Source: an uncultured Ruminococcus sp.
GTDB taxonomy: Bacteria > Bacillota > Clostridia > Oscillospirales > Ruminococcaceae
Length of the DNA: 50,460 nucleotides
Reading direction: 5' to 3'
Assembly: GCA_900315755.1 (NCBI GenBank)
Contig: ONAI01000009.1
Location: 1 to 50,460, forward strand
Below, piece after piece: positions 16,054-24,573 of the stretch. How positions within the stretch are numbered: the stretch's first letter is position 1; each line of letters opens with the position of its first letter. Made by a program: the position numbers and the translations under genes. The notes under the pieces were generated by a model that saw only the letters and a program-made list of their open reading frames with translations, searched no databases and was not told where the DNA came from.

Positions 16054-17217
16054 TTAATAGCATACGATCTTCAGATACTCTATGACATCTCCGCCGTCAA
16101 CACAGCCGTCTCCGTTAATATCGGCAGCCTTGATCTCACAGGATCTCAGATCGCTTATTCCGGCAGGCAGAGCCGCCAGTTTTTTCAGATATTCATTAAG
16201 CAGCGAAAGATCATATTTGTCGATATTACCGTCGCCGTTTATATCGCCCTTTTTCAGCTCAGGCGATCTGCCGAGCCTTCTGAGGAAGGTAAGGTCAGCC
16301 CAGCCGACTTCATTTCCGTCCGCATCGACTATCCTTCCATAATTTCCATAGACCGCATCTACCGTAACGATATTGCCGTATCCGAGACTGTACGGAGCAG
16401 CCTTTGTATCAACGACCTCATAAACATTTACACTTTTTTCATTTTCACAGTAGTATTCAACCGGTTCTATCGGGAATCCGGTATTTGTGGTCGTAGTCGT
16501 TGTAGTTGTTGTCGTTGTTGTGGTCGTTGTAGTAGTTGTTGTGGTGGTTGTTGTTGTAGTAGTCTCACAGAGCTCAGGGAAATTGTGGTTTCCGTCTCTT
16601 CCCCTCAGCACCCAGTATTCATTCCCGCCGAGGTCGTAAAGGTCGTAAAGCTTCCTTACGTCGCTCGCAGGATCGAGCATATATATCTCATCGTCCTCGA
16701 TACGCTCAACGTATACCCAGTGGTGACCATTCACATTTATGATGATATGGTAACCATTCATGAGCATAGGAACAAGCTCGGAAGCTACTTCTTCCCTTGT
16801 ATAGCCATCGAGGTGATAATCAGCGATGAAGTCTATCTGCGGGATAAGCTGACTTATCGTACCCCAGCTCGCAATACCGCCGCCGTAAGTGAATCCGCCG
16901 CAGTTACGGTAAGCATCAGCAAGAACGCCCGGATTGAACTCCGACACGCTGCTTATTCCGAGATTGCTCAGCGCACGGTCATCTATCGAATTTGAATGAA
17001 CAGCCATGACAGCGAGAGAAGTTATGAGGCAGCCTGAATTCGCCACTGTTGTACCGTTCATGCTGACATCGCCCCATCTCGGATTCATCTGGCTCCATGT
17101 CGAATAATCGTCAGCAGCCGAAGCCTGTACTATCGGACGCACCGAAAAGACTGCTGATACAAAGATAAGAAAAGCAAGAACAACTCCTGTCATTTTCTTT
17201 CTGGTGACTGAATGCAT
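16054..17217 (-). CDS. Secreted C39-like cysteine peptidase with poly-Thr linker, SH3-like region and dockerin
   Basis: The 387-residue protein has a signal peptide (about 1-34). A C39-family peptidase-like domain follows, with probable catalytic Cys63 (ANSGCLITS), His165/166 (NGHHWVYVE) and Asp182 (LDPASD). Next comes a run of 26 consecutive Thr codons, then a bacterial SH3-like segment (VNVYEVVDTKAAPY...GWADLTFLRR). It ends in a type I dockerin with two Ca loops (DINGDGNIDKYDLSLL and DINGDGCVDGGDVIEYL). It is inferred to be a cohesin-anchored protease or peptidoglycan-associated enzyme. The Thr tract uses mixed ACN codons (DNA 16489-16566) and is a likely site of length variation. Confidence 0.88.
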   Translation of the reverse strand: MHSVTRKKMTGVVLAFLIFVSAVFSVRPIVQASAADDYSTWSQMNPRWGDVSMNGTTVANSGCLITSLAVMAVHSNSIDDRALSNLGISSVSEFNPGVLADAYRNCGGFTYGGGIASWGTISQLIPQIDFIADYHLDGYTREEVASELVPMLMNGYHIIINVNGHHWVYVERIEDDEIYMLDPASDVRKLYDLYDLGGNEYWVLRGRDGNHNFPELCETTTTTTTTTTTTTTTTTTTTTTTTTTNTGFPIEPVEYYCENEKSVNVYEVVDTKAAPYSLGYGNIVTVDAVYGNYGRIVDADGNEVGWADLTFLRRLGRSPELKKGDINGDGNIDKYDLSLLNEYLKKLAALPAGISDLRSCEIKAADINGDGCVDGGDVIEYLKIVCY

Positions 17218-17283
17218 AACTACCCCCTGTTCTGTCGGCGTATTCAGCCGGACTTTTTTATTTTCGCCGCATATTCTGCGGAA

Positions 17284-19572
17284 CTATGCTGTTTCATGTT
17301 TCTTTTTGTGCAGAGCCTCTCTGTAAGCCTCAAAAGCGGCTGTATAGACCTCTATCGCCTTATCGCGCTCCTGTTCCGAGAGTTCTTCACCGCCGTAGGC
17401 AGCCCTGTTGAAGAGCAGCTCGAGTTCTGAGATGTCCGCACCGCTGAAAAGTCTCACAGCTGCGGCAGTTTCAGCGGAAGTTACCGTTCTGCCGAGCCTG
17501 TAAATGCGGCATATCCTCTGCATAGCCGCGATAACGACTGCGGAAGGCTTTTTCTTTCTGCACATCCTTAAAAATACCTTATGCGTTATCATCGGCATAA
17601 GCAGGTATAATATCAATGCCAGAACAGCAGTACCGAATATGGTAAGACCTGCTGCTGCAAGAGAATTTTCCTCATTGCCTTCCCTATCGCCGCCGGTATT
17701 CATGTCTGTTGACATCGTTGGCTCAAAGACTACCCATCCGAGACCTTTGATGTAAAGTTCGGGATAAGCGTGAGCATCCTTCGGAGTTATCACAAAATTT
17801 GCGTCGAGGTTGTCTGTTTTGCCCGGAGTCTGCATCATGAAGCCCTCGCAGTATCTCGCCGGAATACCGCAGGCACGGGCAAGCAGTACCATAGAAGTGG
17901 CATATTCATAGCAAACGCCGCGCTTTGTGCGGAACAGGAAGTCCTCAACGTTTTCCGTCCTCGACTTGACGTAATCAAGATCGTAAACATAGCCGTTATT
18001 GAGGAAGTAGACCTCGATAGCCTGTGCTTTGGCGTAATCAGTTCCTTTTCCTGCTGTGATCTCCGCAGCGAGTTCTTTTATCTTGTTGCTGTTGTCGAAA
18101 TTAAGAAGCTCGACAGCATTCTTATATGCTTTGTATTCTGATACGATGGTCTTGTAATCAGCGTAGAGCTTTTCAGCGGTATCCTCATTCTCATGCGCCT
18201 CATAGACATCGTAAAGAACGTCTCTTGCGTCCCTGAGAAGCTGCATATAATCCGCTGAGGAAACTGCATTTACCAGCTTTCTGTTCACCTCATCGTTCAT
18301 GAAGGAATCCTCACAGTAATCGAAGGTGAAGCGCTCATTTCTCGCATATTCGTAATCATCCTGACTTATAACTCCCGAAACGGAGAGATCAAGTCTCGAA
18401 TCGAAGGTCGAATCCCTCATGATCTGTGCATACTGCGGAACGGGTACAGATAAACCCGAACGGTATACAGAGTAAATATCAACGCTTTTGGTCTTCGGCA
18501 TCTTGAATTCCTTGCCCACAAGCTCAGTGAGACCGTATTTAGCGGCAAAACTGCTGTCATACGCAGCCGCCTTCATAAGGCACTGAGGAAGATCGCCGGG
18601 ATTTCCGACTACGCTCGGATAGCTTCTTATCCTCTTGGCAATATCAGAATCCAGATCCTTGCCTTTCCACGAATCGTTATCAAAATTATAGCTTGACAGT
18701 GTATTTGTTTTCAGGTGGAGAGGCTCGTCCGCCTTGACATAGTAAAGCGGTATGCTATTGTTTACGCCTCTGAACTGCTGACCGGACGAGCTGCCCCTGA
18801 ATCCGCTGAGTGAAGCGACAAGTCTGTCGGTAAATCTTTCAGCAGCGATAAGCGACTCGACAGCCTCACGGTTCGCCTTGATCTGCGGCTTCGGAAAGAC
18901 CGAAGCGACTATCATGAAGGTGAGTGTGAAAATGCCAGCCGAGGAGAGTATCCCTCTTTTGCCTACAACAACAGTTCTGCTGTCCTCATGAAGCTGGCGG
19001 CAGTATACCATCAGTCCGATATAGCTCGCAACTATGAGTATAATGAACTGAACAAACATTTTTTCGTATTCCTTACCGTATATGATAAAGGGTATCATCA
19101 TGATAAGGAAGTTCATGAACACACGGTAGATAACTCTTGTGAAGTAATATATGACCGATGCCATGAAAAACTGGAACAATATGAAAGTTGCCCACGAATA
19201 CCATACGTTATAGTCGAGCGCGAGCTGCGGCGTGAAGAACCACAGCGCGTAGCTTATAGGCTTCGTTTCAAGAACGTCCGTGTAATAATCGTAACCGATA
19301 CGCGTTACAAATACAAATATCTGGAACGCCAGATAACCTGCTGCTATGTAGAGCGCTCCGCCGATAAGCTTGTGCTTCTGTACATAATCGAAGAGCCTGA
19401 ACAGTAAGTATGTAGCTGCTACCGAAGCCAGAGCAAACATCAGATAGCCTTTCTTGTAAAAGTGATACATTATAGTCGTCATGATGAGAACAGTGTACCA
19501 CAGAACAGGATCGGCGAAGGTCCGCTTCAGATGATCTGTAACAGCCGATGATTTTTTCAAAGTCACTTGCAT
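17284..19572 (-). CDS. Membrane transglutaminase-like protein (TgpA type)
   Basis: The 762-residue protein has about six N-terminal membrane segments (within residues 25-235) and a large extracytoplasmic region. Its transglutaminase-like core has the Cys in RGVCYEYATSMVLLARACGIP, the His in DAHAYPELY, and the Asp/Glu region WVVFEPT. One more membrane segment (about 655-680) precedes a cytoplasmic C-terminal DUF4129-like tail. This is the third gene of the MoxR-DUF58-transglutaminase cluster found in many bacteria; the biochemical role remains poorly known. Its ATG is 3 bp after the DUF58 stop. No strong SD is seen, consistent with translational coupling. Confidence 0.9.
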   Translation of the reverse strand: MQVTLKKSSAVTDHLKRTFADPVLWYTVLIMTTIMYHFYKKGYLMFALASVAATYLLFRLFDYVQKHKLIGGALYIAAGYLAFQIFVFVTRIGYDYYTDVLETKPISYALWFFTPQLALDYNVWYSWATFILFQFFMASVIYYFTRVIYRVFMNFLIMMIPFIIYGKEYEKMFVQFIILIVASYIGLMVYCRQLHEDSRTVVVGKRGILSSAGIFTLTFMIVASVFPKPQIKANREAVESLIAAERFTDRLVASLSGFRGSSSGQQFRGVNNSIPLYYVKADEPLHLKTNTLSSYNFDNDSWKGKDLDSDIAKRIRSYPSVVGNPGDLPQCLMKAAAYDSSFAAKYGLTELVGKEFKMPKTKSVDIYSVYRSGLSVPVPQYAQIMRDSTFDSRLDLSVSGVISQDDYEYARNERFTFDYCEDSFMNDEVNRKLVNAVSSADYMQLLRDARDVLYDVYEAHENEDTAEKLYADYKTIVSEYKAYKNAVELLNFDNSNKIKELAAEITAGKGTDYAKAQAIEVYFLNNGYVYDLDYVKSRTENVEDFLFRTKRGVCYEYATSMVLLARACGIPARYCEGFMMQTPGKTDNLDANFVITPKDAHAYPELYIKGLGWVVFEPTMSTDMNTGGDREGNEENSLAAAGLTIFGTAVLALILYLLMPMITHKVFLRMCRKKKPSAVVIAAMQRICRIYRLGRTVTSAETAAAVRLFSGADISELELLFNRAAYGGEELSEQERDKAIEVYTAAFEAYREALHKKKHETA

Positions 19573-19575
19573 AAT

Positions 19576-20748
19576 TTATACCATTTTGAAGTTTTCGTCT
19601 TCATCAAGATACCAGAATTTAAGTCCGGTAGCATTAACGCTTTCAGCGCTTACACCGAGGATGCTCGTATTTTCCCTGTCCTCGATGACATCCGTCACCG
19701 CAGCGAGCTCGCTGCCGGCATCAGTAGTAGCGATAAGGCAGGCGCAGACATCATTCATCATGCCGCGCAGATCTATCCTTCTTCCCTCTGTCACCTTCAC
19801 GGCGAGCACCTTCAGCAGAAGCTGTGCAGGATATTCCGGATTATCGACCGTTTCAACGACCATATCTCCGCCTGTTCCGTAATATGCGAAATCACAGGCA
19901 ATACCCTGTTTTACGAGCAAAGTTACAAGACCGAACACAGAGCGGATGATCTTTTCCTCAGTTATAACGGCATATTCAGCCGAAGCGCCTGTTTTTCTGT
20001 AAAGGTCGAGGACTATGAGCGGCTGCACTGACGATGCAGCCTCATCAAGCCTTACCATGAGTTTATTCTTCTTCGATGAGAGCTTCCAGTTCACTCTTTT
20101 CAGCGGATCGCCCTCAACGTACTCCCTGTGCTCATATCCGGGGGAAGTATTGGCTGAAAACAGCATAGAAGTGTCACTTTCTTCCTCATCATCGCTTGTG
20201 AAAACGACATCTGCAATGCTCATGAAAAGCTGCGAAGACGATTTGATGTCCGGAATTTCCGGAACGACTCCGACAGATACAGGCTCTGGCAGAACGCCCT
20301 TTGCTTCAAGCCTCATGAATCCGAGGAATCCGCAGGAATACACCTTTTTAATGGATATACTGCCGTTTCCGCCGACTCTTCCTCTTACATCGAAGCTGAA
20401 CTCAGTGCTTTCGTCCGTGAACATTGAAAGGCGGAAGGTCTTGTCCATTTTATCGAAAACCTCGCTCACTTCCGGCACTATCTCTATGACTGAAAGCGGA
20501 AGCTTTCCTGTTTTTTCGACCTTGACCTTGACCTTTATCGTATTGTTCTTGTTCACATAAGAATCGCATTTCAGGCTTATTTTTATGCGCTTCCTGCTGC
20601 TGACAGCCAGCGCAAACGAAATAAGCGGAGCGGTAACAAAAAATACTATCAGTATGATACCCATACTGCCGTCCATAAAGAAGGTAAACAGGTAGGTGAA
20701 GAAAGCGAGTGCACCTATACTGAAAATGGTCTGGATTATCTTTCTCAT
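19576..20748 (-). CDS. DUF58 domain protein
   Basis: The 390-residue protein has two membrane segments near the N-terminus (about 8-50). A beta-rich extracellular-type segment follows, then the conserved DUF58 core (EHREYVEGDPLKRVNWKLSS...LMVR) and a von Willebrand A-like fold beginning LIVLDLYRK. DUF58 proteins accompany MoxR ATPases and are thought to act in assembly or surveillance of membrane-associated complexes. The start overlaps the moxR stop by 4 bp (ATGA), and the stop is 3 bp before the transglutaminase gene. Confidence 0.93.
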   Translation of the reverse strand: MRKIIQTIFSIGALAFFTYLFTFFMDGSMGIILIVFFVTAPLISFALAVSSRKRIKISLKCDSYVNKNNTIKVKVKVEKTGKLPLSVIEIVPEVSEVFDKMDKTFRLSMFTDESTEFSFDVRGRVGGNGSISIKKVYSCGFLGFMRLEAKGVLPEPVSVGVVPEIPDIKSSSQLFMSIADVVFTSDDEEESDTSMLFSANTSPGYEHREYVEGDPLKRVNWKLSSKKNKLMVRLDEAASSVQPLIVLDLYRKTGASAEYAVITEEKIIRSVFGLVTLLVKQGIACDFAYYGTGGDMVVETVDNPEYPAQLLLKVLAVKVTEGRRIDLRGMMNDVCACLIATTDAGSELAAVTDVIEDRENTSILGVSAESVNATGLKFWYLDEDENFKMV

Positions 20749-21683
20749 CTGCTCATCGACGGAACATCGCAGGTTTTCAGGAGATTTGTTATGTATTCCT
20801 CATTGCTGCTGAAGGCTGTTTTGCCTTGCGGCGAGAGGATTATTCTGTGTGCCAGAACCGAAACTGCAACATTTTTAACATCATCAGGAGTAACATACTC
20901 CCTGTCGTATATATACGCGAAGGCTTTTGCCGCCTTATACAGGGCTATACTGCCTCTCGGACTGATTCCGAGGATAGTATTCCTGTCTTCTCGGGTAGAC
21001 GAAACAAGCTTTACTATATACTGCTTGACTTCGTCGGTAACTCTTACCTTTTTGACCTCTTCCTGCATCCTGAGAACGTCATCAGTAGTTATAGCAGGCT
21101 CGGTAATATTATTGATAGGGTTGTGCATCTCAGTACGTTCAAGAATATCGGTTTCCTCCTTGAATGTAGGGTAACCGAGCGAAAGCTTCATGAAGAAGCG
21201 GTCCATCTGAGCCTCAGGAAGGTGGAAAGTACCATAGGTCTCAACAGGGTTCTGAGTTGCCATAACGAGGAACGGCTTCGGAAGAACGTGGGTTTCGCCG
21301 TCGAGACTTATCTGTCTTTCCTCCATAGCCTCAAGCAGAGCCGACTGTATTTTCGGTGAAGCACGGTTTATCTCGTCTGCAAGGAGGAAGTTGCACATCA
21401 GCGCACCTTCACGGTAAACGAAGTCGCCTTCCTGCTGCATGAACATAGTAAAGCCCACAATATCCGAAGGCATAACGTCAGGAGTGAGCTGTATACGGTT
21501 GAACTTTCCGCCGATAGAGCGGGAAAGCGCGGTGATAAGCTGAGTTTTTCCGACACCGGGAACGTCTTCAAGAAGGACATGACCTTCACAAAGAAGTGCT
21601 GCGATAAGTTTAGTGATAGTTTCATCCTTGCCGACTATGACCTTAGCGATAGAGCCGGTAAGCTTTGTAATATCAGAATTCAT
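20745..21683 (-). CDS. MoxR-family AAA+ ATPase
   Basis: The 312-residue protein has Walker A DVPGVGKT (residues 40-47), Walker B FLLADEINRASPK, the sensor MATQNPVETYGTFHLPEAQMDRF, and the MoxR C-terminal lid (LGISPRGSIALYKAAKAFA). It is a chaperone-like ATPase that works with the DUF58 partner. MNSDITKL is the start because GAGGT lies 7 bp upstream; the longer frame lacks a ribosome binding site. It is the first gene of the three- to five-gene operon reading toward prmA. Confidence 0.94.
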   Translation of the reverse strand: MNSDITKLTGSIAKVIVGKDETITKLIAALLCEGHVLLEDVPGVGKTQLITALSRSIGGKFNRIQLTPDVMPSDIVGFTMFMQQEGDFVYREGALMCNFLLADEINRASPKIQSALLEAMEERQISLDGETHVLPKPFLVMATQNPVETYGTFHLPEAQMDRFFMKLSLGYPTFKEETDILERTEMHNPINNITEPAITTDDVLRMQEEVKKVRVTDEVKQYIVKLVSSTREDRNTILGISPRGSIALYKAAKAFAYIYDREYVTPDDVKNVAVSVLAHRIILSPQGKTAFSSNEEYITNLLKTCDVPSMSR

Positions 21684-21781
21684 ATGATAAACCTCATAAA
21701 TATAAAATAAAGATTCCATCCTTTGAAGTCACAAGAACCGGCAGGCATGACCGGCGTGATACAAAAAAACCTAGTATGAAT

Positions 21782-21810
21782 ATTATACCATATTTTAAAA
21801 CTGTTATCAA
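21782..21810 (-). promoter_or_regulatory. SigA-type promoter of the MoxR operon
   Basis: On the minus strand, TTGATA (21805-21810) and TATAAT (21782-21787) have a 17-bp spacer. The leader of about 90 nt contains a small GCCGGT/ACCGGC hairpin near 21737-21754. Confidence 0.7.
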
Positions 21811-21964
21811 GTGAAATATACGTGAAATATCGAAGTTGAATCTTGTGCACCATAAACAAAAGCACCGTCGGAATTTAAACAGAATGTTACTAAGTATAAT
21901 AAATAAATAGCACAAAATACAGCTATAACCGCAATTTTTCATATAGCAGCGCCCCGGAAAGCAG

Positions 21965-21993
21965 TTGACAAATCGCAGGCAATGTGTTAATAT
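21965..21993 (+). promoter_or_regulatory. SigA-type promoter of the small membrane protein gene
   Basis: TTGACA (21965-21970) and TAATAT (21988-21993) have a 17-bp spacer, 45 bp before the start codon. Confidence 0.65.
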
Positions 21994-22037
21994 ATTAGCA
22001 TAAAATGCAGGTATTTTACTGAAAAGGAGAGATAAAA

Positions 22038-22244
22038 ATGTTATATGAATTAATGGGCATTATGGCGGCCGCTCCGGCAACTGGTGACAATTTTCCGGCG
22101 AAAAAGCTTATAGCGGTCATCGTTATCGCCGTTGGAATACTCGTTCTGCTGAGCATTTTTGCAGTTGTTGCAGGCAAAAAGGAAGAAGAGGGAAATCCCG
22201 GAGAACACGATCCCGAAGAATTCAACACAAGAGATGACGGATAA
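22038..22244 (+). CDS. Small single-pass membrane protein
   Basis: The 68-residue protein has a weakly hydrophobic N-terminus, one strong membrane segment (about residues 23-45, KLIAVIVIAVGILVLLSIFAVVAG), and a highly acidic C-terminal tail (EEEGNPGEHDPEEFNTRDDG). The start has AAAGGAGAG 6 bp upstream, and a promoter and terminator frame the gene. I recognise no family and assign no function. Confidence 0.75.
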   Translation: MLYELMGIMAAAPATGDNFPAKKLIAVIVIAVGILVLLSIFAVVAGKKEEEGNPGEHDPEEFNTRDDG

Positions 22245-22256
22245 TTTTTAACTTGT

Positions 22257-22299
22257 ACCTCCGCATACACTATATAAATAGTTATGCGGAGGTGTTTTT
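22257..22299 (+). terminator. Terminator hairpin overlapping the ylmC ribosome binding site
   Basis: An 11-bp perfect stem (ACCTCCGCATA at 22257-22267 with TATGCGGAGGT at 22283-22293) is followed by GTTTTT and then directly by the ylmC ATG at 22300. The GGAGGT of the 3' arm is also the ribosome binding site of ylmC. Thus read-through RNA hides the site, while a transcript starting inside the loop exposes it. Confidence 0.8.
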
Positions 22300-22599
22300 A
22301 TGATCTGCACCCTTGAAGAACTGCGGCGAAAGGAAGTTATCGACATCGAGACCGGCGAAAGACTCGGGTTCATTGATGATGTCCGCATCGACCTCAGCAC
22401 ATCTGAGGTGCTTGAACTCGTCATCTACGGCAGATTCAGGATATTAGGGATTTTCGGAAGGGATACCGATACAGTCATCCCCTGCTCGGACATTAAAGTT
22501 GTCGGCAGCGAAGTCATACTGATAGAACACGCAAGAAAGCCCGAACAGACAAAATCACTAAAATGTCAGACTGGCAGCACCGTAAGTTTGTTTAAATAG
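22300..22599 (+). CDS. YlmC/YmxH family PRC-barrel protein
   Basis: The 99-residue protein begins with ICTLEELRRKEVIDIETGERLGFIDDVRID and contains GRFRILGIFGRDTDTVIPCSDIKVVGSEVILIE. This is the single PRC-barrel pattern of the YlmC/YmxH sporulation-associated family of Firmicutes. The family's biochemical role is unknown; related genes are expressed in the mother cell in spore formers. Its ribosome binding site lies in the terminator arm of the preceding gene. CATACACT at 22264-22271, just upstream, resembles a SigE -10 element. Confidence 0.88.
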   Translation: MICTLEELRRKEVIDIETGERLGFIDDVRIDLSTSEVLELVIYGRFRILGIFGRDTDTVIPCSDIKVVGSEVILIEHARKPEQTKSLKCQTGSTVSLFK

Positions 22600-22614
22600 T
22601 TTCCAGGGAACTAC

Positions 22615-22643
22615 TTGAAATTTCTTTCAGAAAATGATATAAT
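22615..22643 (+). promoter_or_regulatory. SigA-type promoter of rpsB-tsf
   Basis: TTGAAA (22615-22620) and TATAAT (22638-22643) have a 17-bp spacer. Confidence 0.78.
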
Positions 22644-22649
22644 ATTAAG

Positions 22650-22745
22650 GCAATTCGCACGGTCGCGTTTTTGTGGATTGGTGCGTTCATGTGAACGTTG
22701 TCCGCAAGCCAAACGCGCCGGAGGATTAATATAACCAATTTTTAA
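22650..22745 (+). promoter_or_regulatory. Structured rpsB leader
   Basis: The approximately 110-nt leader can pair GGTCGCGTTTTTGTGG-type sequence near 22661 with CCGCAAGCCAAACGCGCC near 22710-22727. It has an inner GTTCATGTGAAC palindrome. S2 autoregulates through its leader in other bacteria; whether this one is homologous cannot be told by eye. Confidence 0.45.
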
Positions 22746-22758
22746 GGAGGACTACACC

Positions 22759-23496
22759 ATGGGAGTAGTATCAATGAAACAGCTTCTTGAAGCTGGCGTT
22801 CACTTCGGACATCAGACAAGAAGATGGAACCCGAAAATGGCTCCGTACATTTTCACAGAAAGAAACGGAATCTACATCATCGACCTTCAGAAAACTGTTA
22901 AGAAGCTCGAGGAAGCTTATATGTTCGTTCGCGACATCGCTTCACAGGGCGGCGAAGTTCTCTTCGTAGGTACAAAGAAGCAGGCCGGCGATTCCGTTAA
23001 GGAAGAAGCTACAAGAGCAGGCGCTCACTATGTAAACGCAAGATGGCTCGGCGGTATGCTCACAAACTTCAAAACTATCCAGACAAGAATCAAGAGACTT
23101 GAACAGCTCCACACAATGGAAGAGGACGGCACTTTCGCTCTTCTCCCTAAGAAGGAAGTTGTTAAGCTCAACCTTGAAATAGAAAAGCTCGAAAAGTTCC
23201 TCGGCGGTATCAAGAATATGAAGAAGATCCCAGCTGCTCTCTTCATCGTTGACCCACGCAAGGAAAAGATCGCTGTTGCTGAAGCTAAGAAGCTCAACAT
23301 CCCGATCGTTGCTATCGTTGATACAAACTGCGATCCTGATGAAGTTGATTACGTTATCCCTGGTAACGATGACGCTATCAGAGCTGTAAAGCTTATCGCA
23401 GGCACTATCGCTAACGCTGTTATCGAAGGCAGACAGGGCGGCGATGCTGAGGCTCAGGAAGCTCCTGCTGAGGAAGCTCCTGCTGACGCTGAATAA
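22759..23496 (+). CDS. rpsB: 30S ribosomal protein S2
   Basis: The 245-residue protein is typical S2: [26 protein letters not shown], then the DLQKT and FVGTKKQA blocks, the [14 protein letters not shown] motif, and DPRKE...VDTNCDPD. It ends in a short Ala/Glu-rich tail. It binds late to the 30S subunit. The start has AAGGAGG 8 bp upstream. It is cotranscribed with tsf. Confidence 0.98.
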   Translation: MGVVSMKQLLEAGVHFGHQTRRWNPKMAPYIFTERNGIYIIDLQKTVKKLEEAYMFVRDIASQGGEVLFVGTKKQAGDSVKEEATRAGAHYVNARWLGGMLTNFKTIQTRIKRLEQLHTMEEDGTFALLPKKEVVKLNLEIEKLEKFLGGIKNMKKIPAALFIVDPRKEKIAVAEAKKLNIPIVAIVDTNCDPDEVDYVIPGNDDAIRAVKLIAGTIANAVIEGRQGGDAEAQEAPAEEAPADAE

Positions 23497-23516
23497 GCAC
23501 TATATAACTTATAAAT

Positions 23517-23540
23517 TCGGGCGGATAATATCCGCCCCGA
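23517..23540 (+). terminator. Intercistronic hairpin between rpsB and tsf
   Basis: TCGGGCGGATA pairs with TATCCGCCCCGA, but no T tract follows. It is therefore more likely an RNA-stability or partial attenuation hairpin than a full terminator. Confidence 0.5.
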
Positions 23541-23567
23541 CTTAAAAATAAACAGGAGGTCATTACA

Positions 23568-24485
23568 ATGGGAAAGGTTTCCGTTGCAGAAATAAAGGAA
23601 CTCATGAAGTCCACAGGCGTTGGCATGATGGACTGTAAGAAGGCTCTTGAGGCTAACGACGGCGATATGGACAAGGCTATCGAATTCCTCAGAGAAAAAG
23701 GTCTCGCAACTCAGGCTAAGAAGAGCGGCAGAGCTGCTGCTGAGGGCGTTGTAACTGCTGTTGTAAACGGCAATGTAGGCGTTCTCCTCGAAGTAAACAC
23801 TGAAACAGACTTCGCTGCTAACACTGATGACATCAGAAACTTCGTTGCTAACGTTGCTAACACTATCATCGAAAAGAATCCTGCTGACGTTGAGGCTCTC
23901 AAGGCTGAAACTATCAGCGGCGGCTCAAATACAGTCGGTGAAGTTCTCACAGAACTCGCTGGCATGAAGATCAGAGAAAACATCGTTATCCGTCGTTTCG
24001 TAAGACTTGAAGGTGTTCTCGCTTCTTACATCCACAACGGCGGCAGCATCGGCGTTCTTGTAAAGCTCGATACTGACCTTTCAGCAGATCAGGTTTCAGC
24101 TATCGGTAAGGACGTTGCAATGCAGTCTGCTGCTCTTAACGCTCCATATCTCTGCCGCGAGCAGGTTCCTGCTGAGGTGATCGAGAAGGAAAAGGAGATC
24201 ATGATGGCTCAGATGGCTGAGGATCCTAAGATGGCTTCAAAGCCTGAGCAGGTACGCGCTAAGATCGTTGAGGGTAAGGTTGGCAAGTATTACAGTGAAA
24301 ACTGCCTCCTTGAGCAGGCATTCGTAAAGGACGACAAGCTTTCAGTTCAGGGCTATGTTGACGCCGAGGCTAAGAAGCTTGGCGGTTCTATCAAGGTCGT
24401 TGACGTTATCCGCTACGAGCGCGGCGAAGGTGTTGAGAAGAAGGAAGACAACCTCGCTGACGAAGTTGCAAAGATGATCAAGTAA
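23568..24485 (+). CDS. tsf: Elongation factor Ts
   Basis: The 305-residue protein carries the N-terminal UBA-like domain (IKELMKSTGVGMMDCKKALEANDGDMDKAIEFLREKG, the EF-Ts signature) and the core NTETDFAANTDDF-type motif (EVNTETDFAANTDD). It recharges EF-Tu with GTP. AGGAGG lies upstream of the start. It ends the rpsB-tsf operon at two hairpins. Confidence 0.98.
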   Translation: MGKVSVAEIKELMKSTGVGMMDCKKALEANDGDMDKAIEFLREKGLATQAKKSGRAAAEGVVTAVVNGNVGVLLEVNTETDFAANTDDIRNFVANVANTIIEKNPADVEALKAETISGGSNTVGEVLTELAGMKIRENIVIRRFVRLEGVLASYIHNGGSIGVLVKLDTDLSADQVSAIGKDVAMQSAALNAPYLCREQVPAEVIEKEKEIMMAQMAEDPKMASKPEQVRAKIVEGKVGKYYSENCLLEQAFVKDDKLSVQGYVDAEAKKLGGSIKVVDVIRYERGEGVEKKEDNLADEVAKMIK

Positions 24486-24491
24486 TTAATG

Positions 24492-24514
24492 CGGCTCCCA
24501 TTTCGGGAGCCGTT
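24492..24514 (+). terminator. Terminator of rpsB-tsf
   Basis: CGGCTCCC-ATTTC-GGGAGCCG is followed by TTTGCTTT, 6 bp after the tsf stop. Confidence 0.8.
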
Positions 24515-24529
24515 TGCTTTAATAAAAAC

Positions 24530-24560
24530 AAGGGGGATAAATCAGCTTTATCCCCCTTTT
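24530..24560. terminator. Bidirectional terminator between tsf and the GNAT gene
   Basis: A perfect 12-bp stem AAGGGGGATAAA / TTTATCCCCCTT with a short loop is flanked by A and T runs. It can serve both converging genes. Confidence 0.8.
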
Positions 24561-24573
24561 AATATTCAGTTAT

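Noticed and set aside
16489-16566. Possible CRISPR or satellite DNA from the triplet pattern
   Set aside because: It is an in-frame ACN (Thr) codon run inside a secreted protein. No spaced repeats of CRISPR type occur anywhere in the window.
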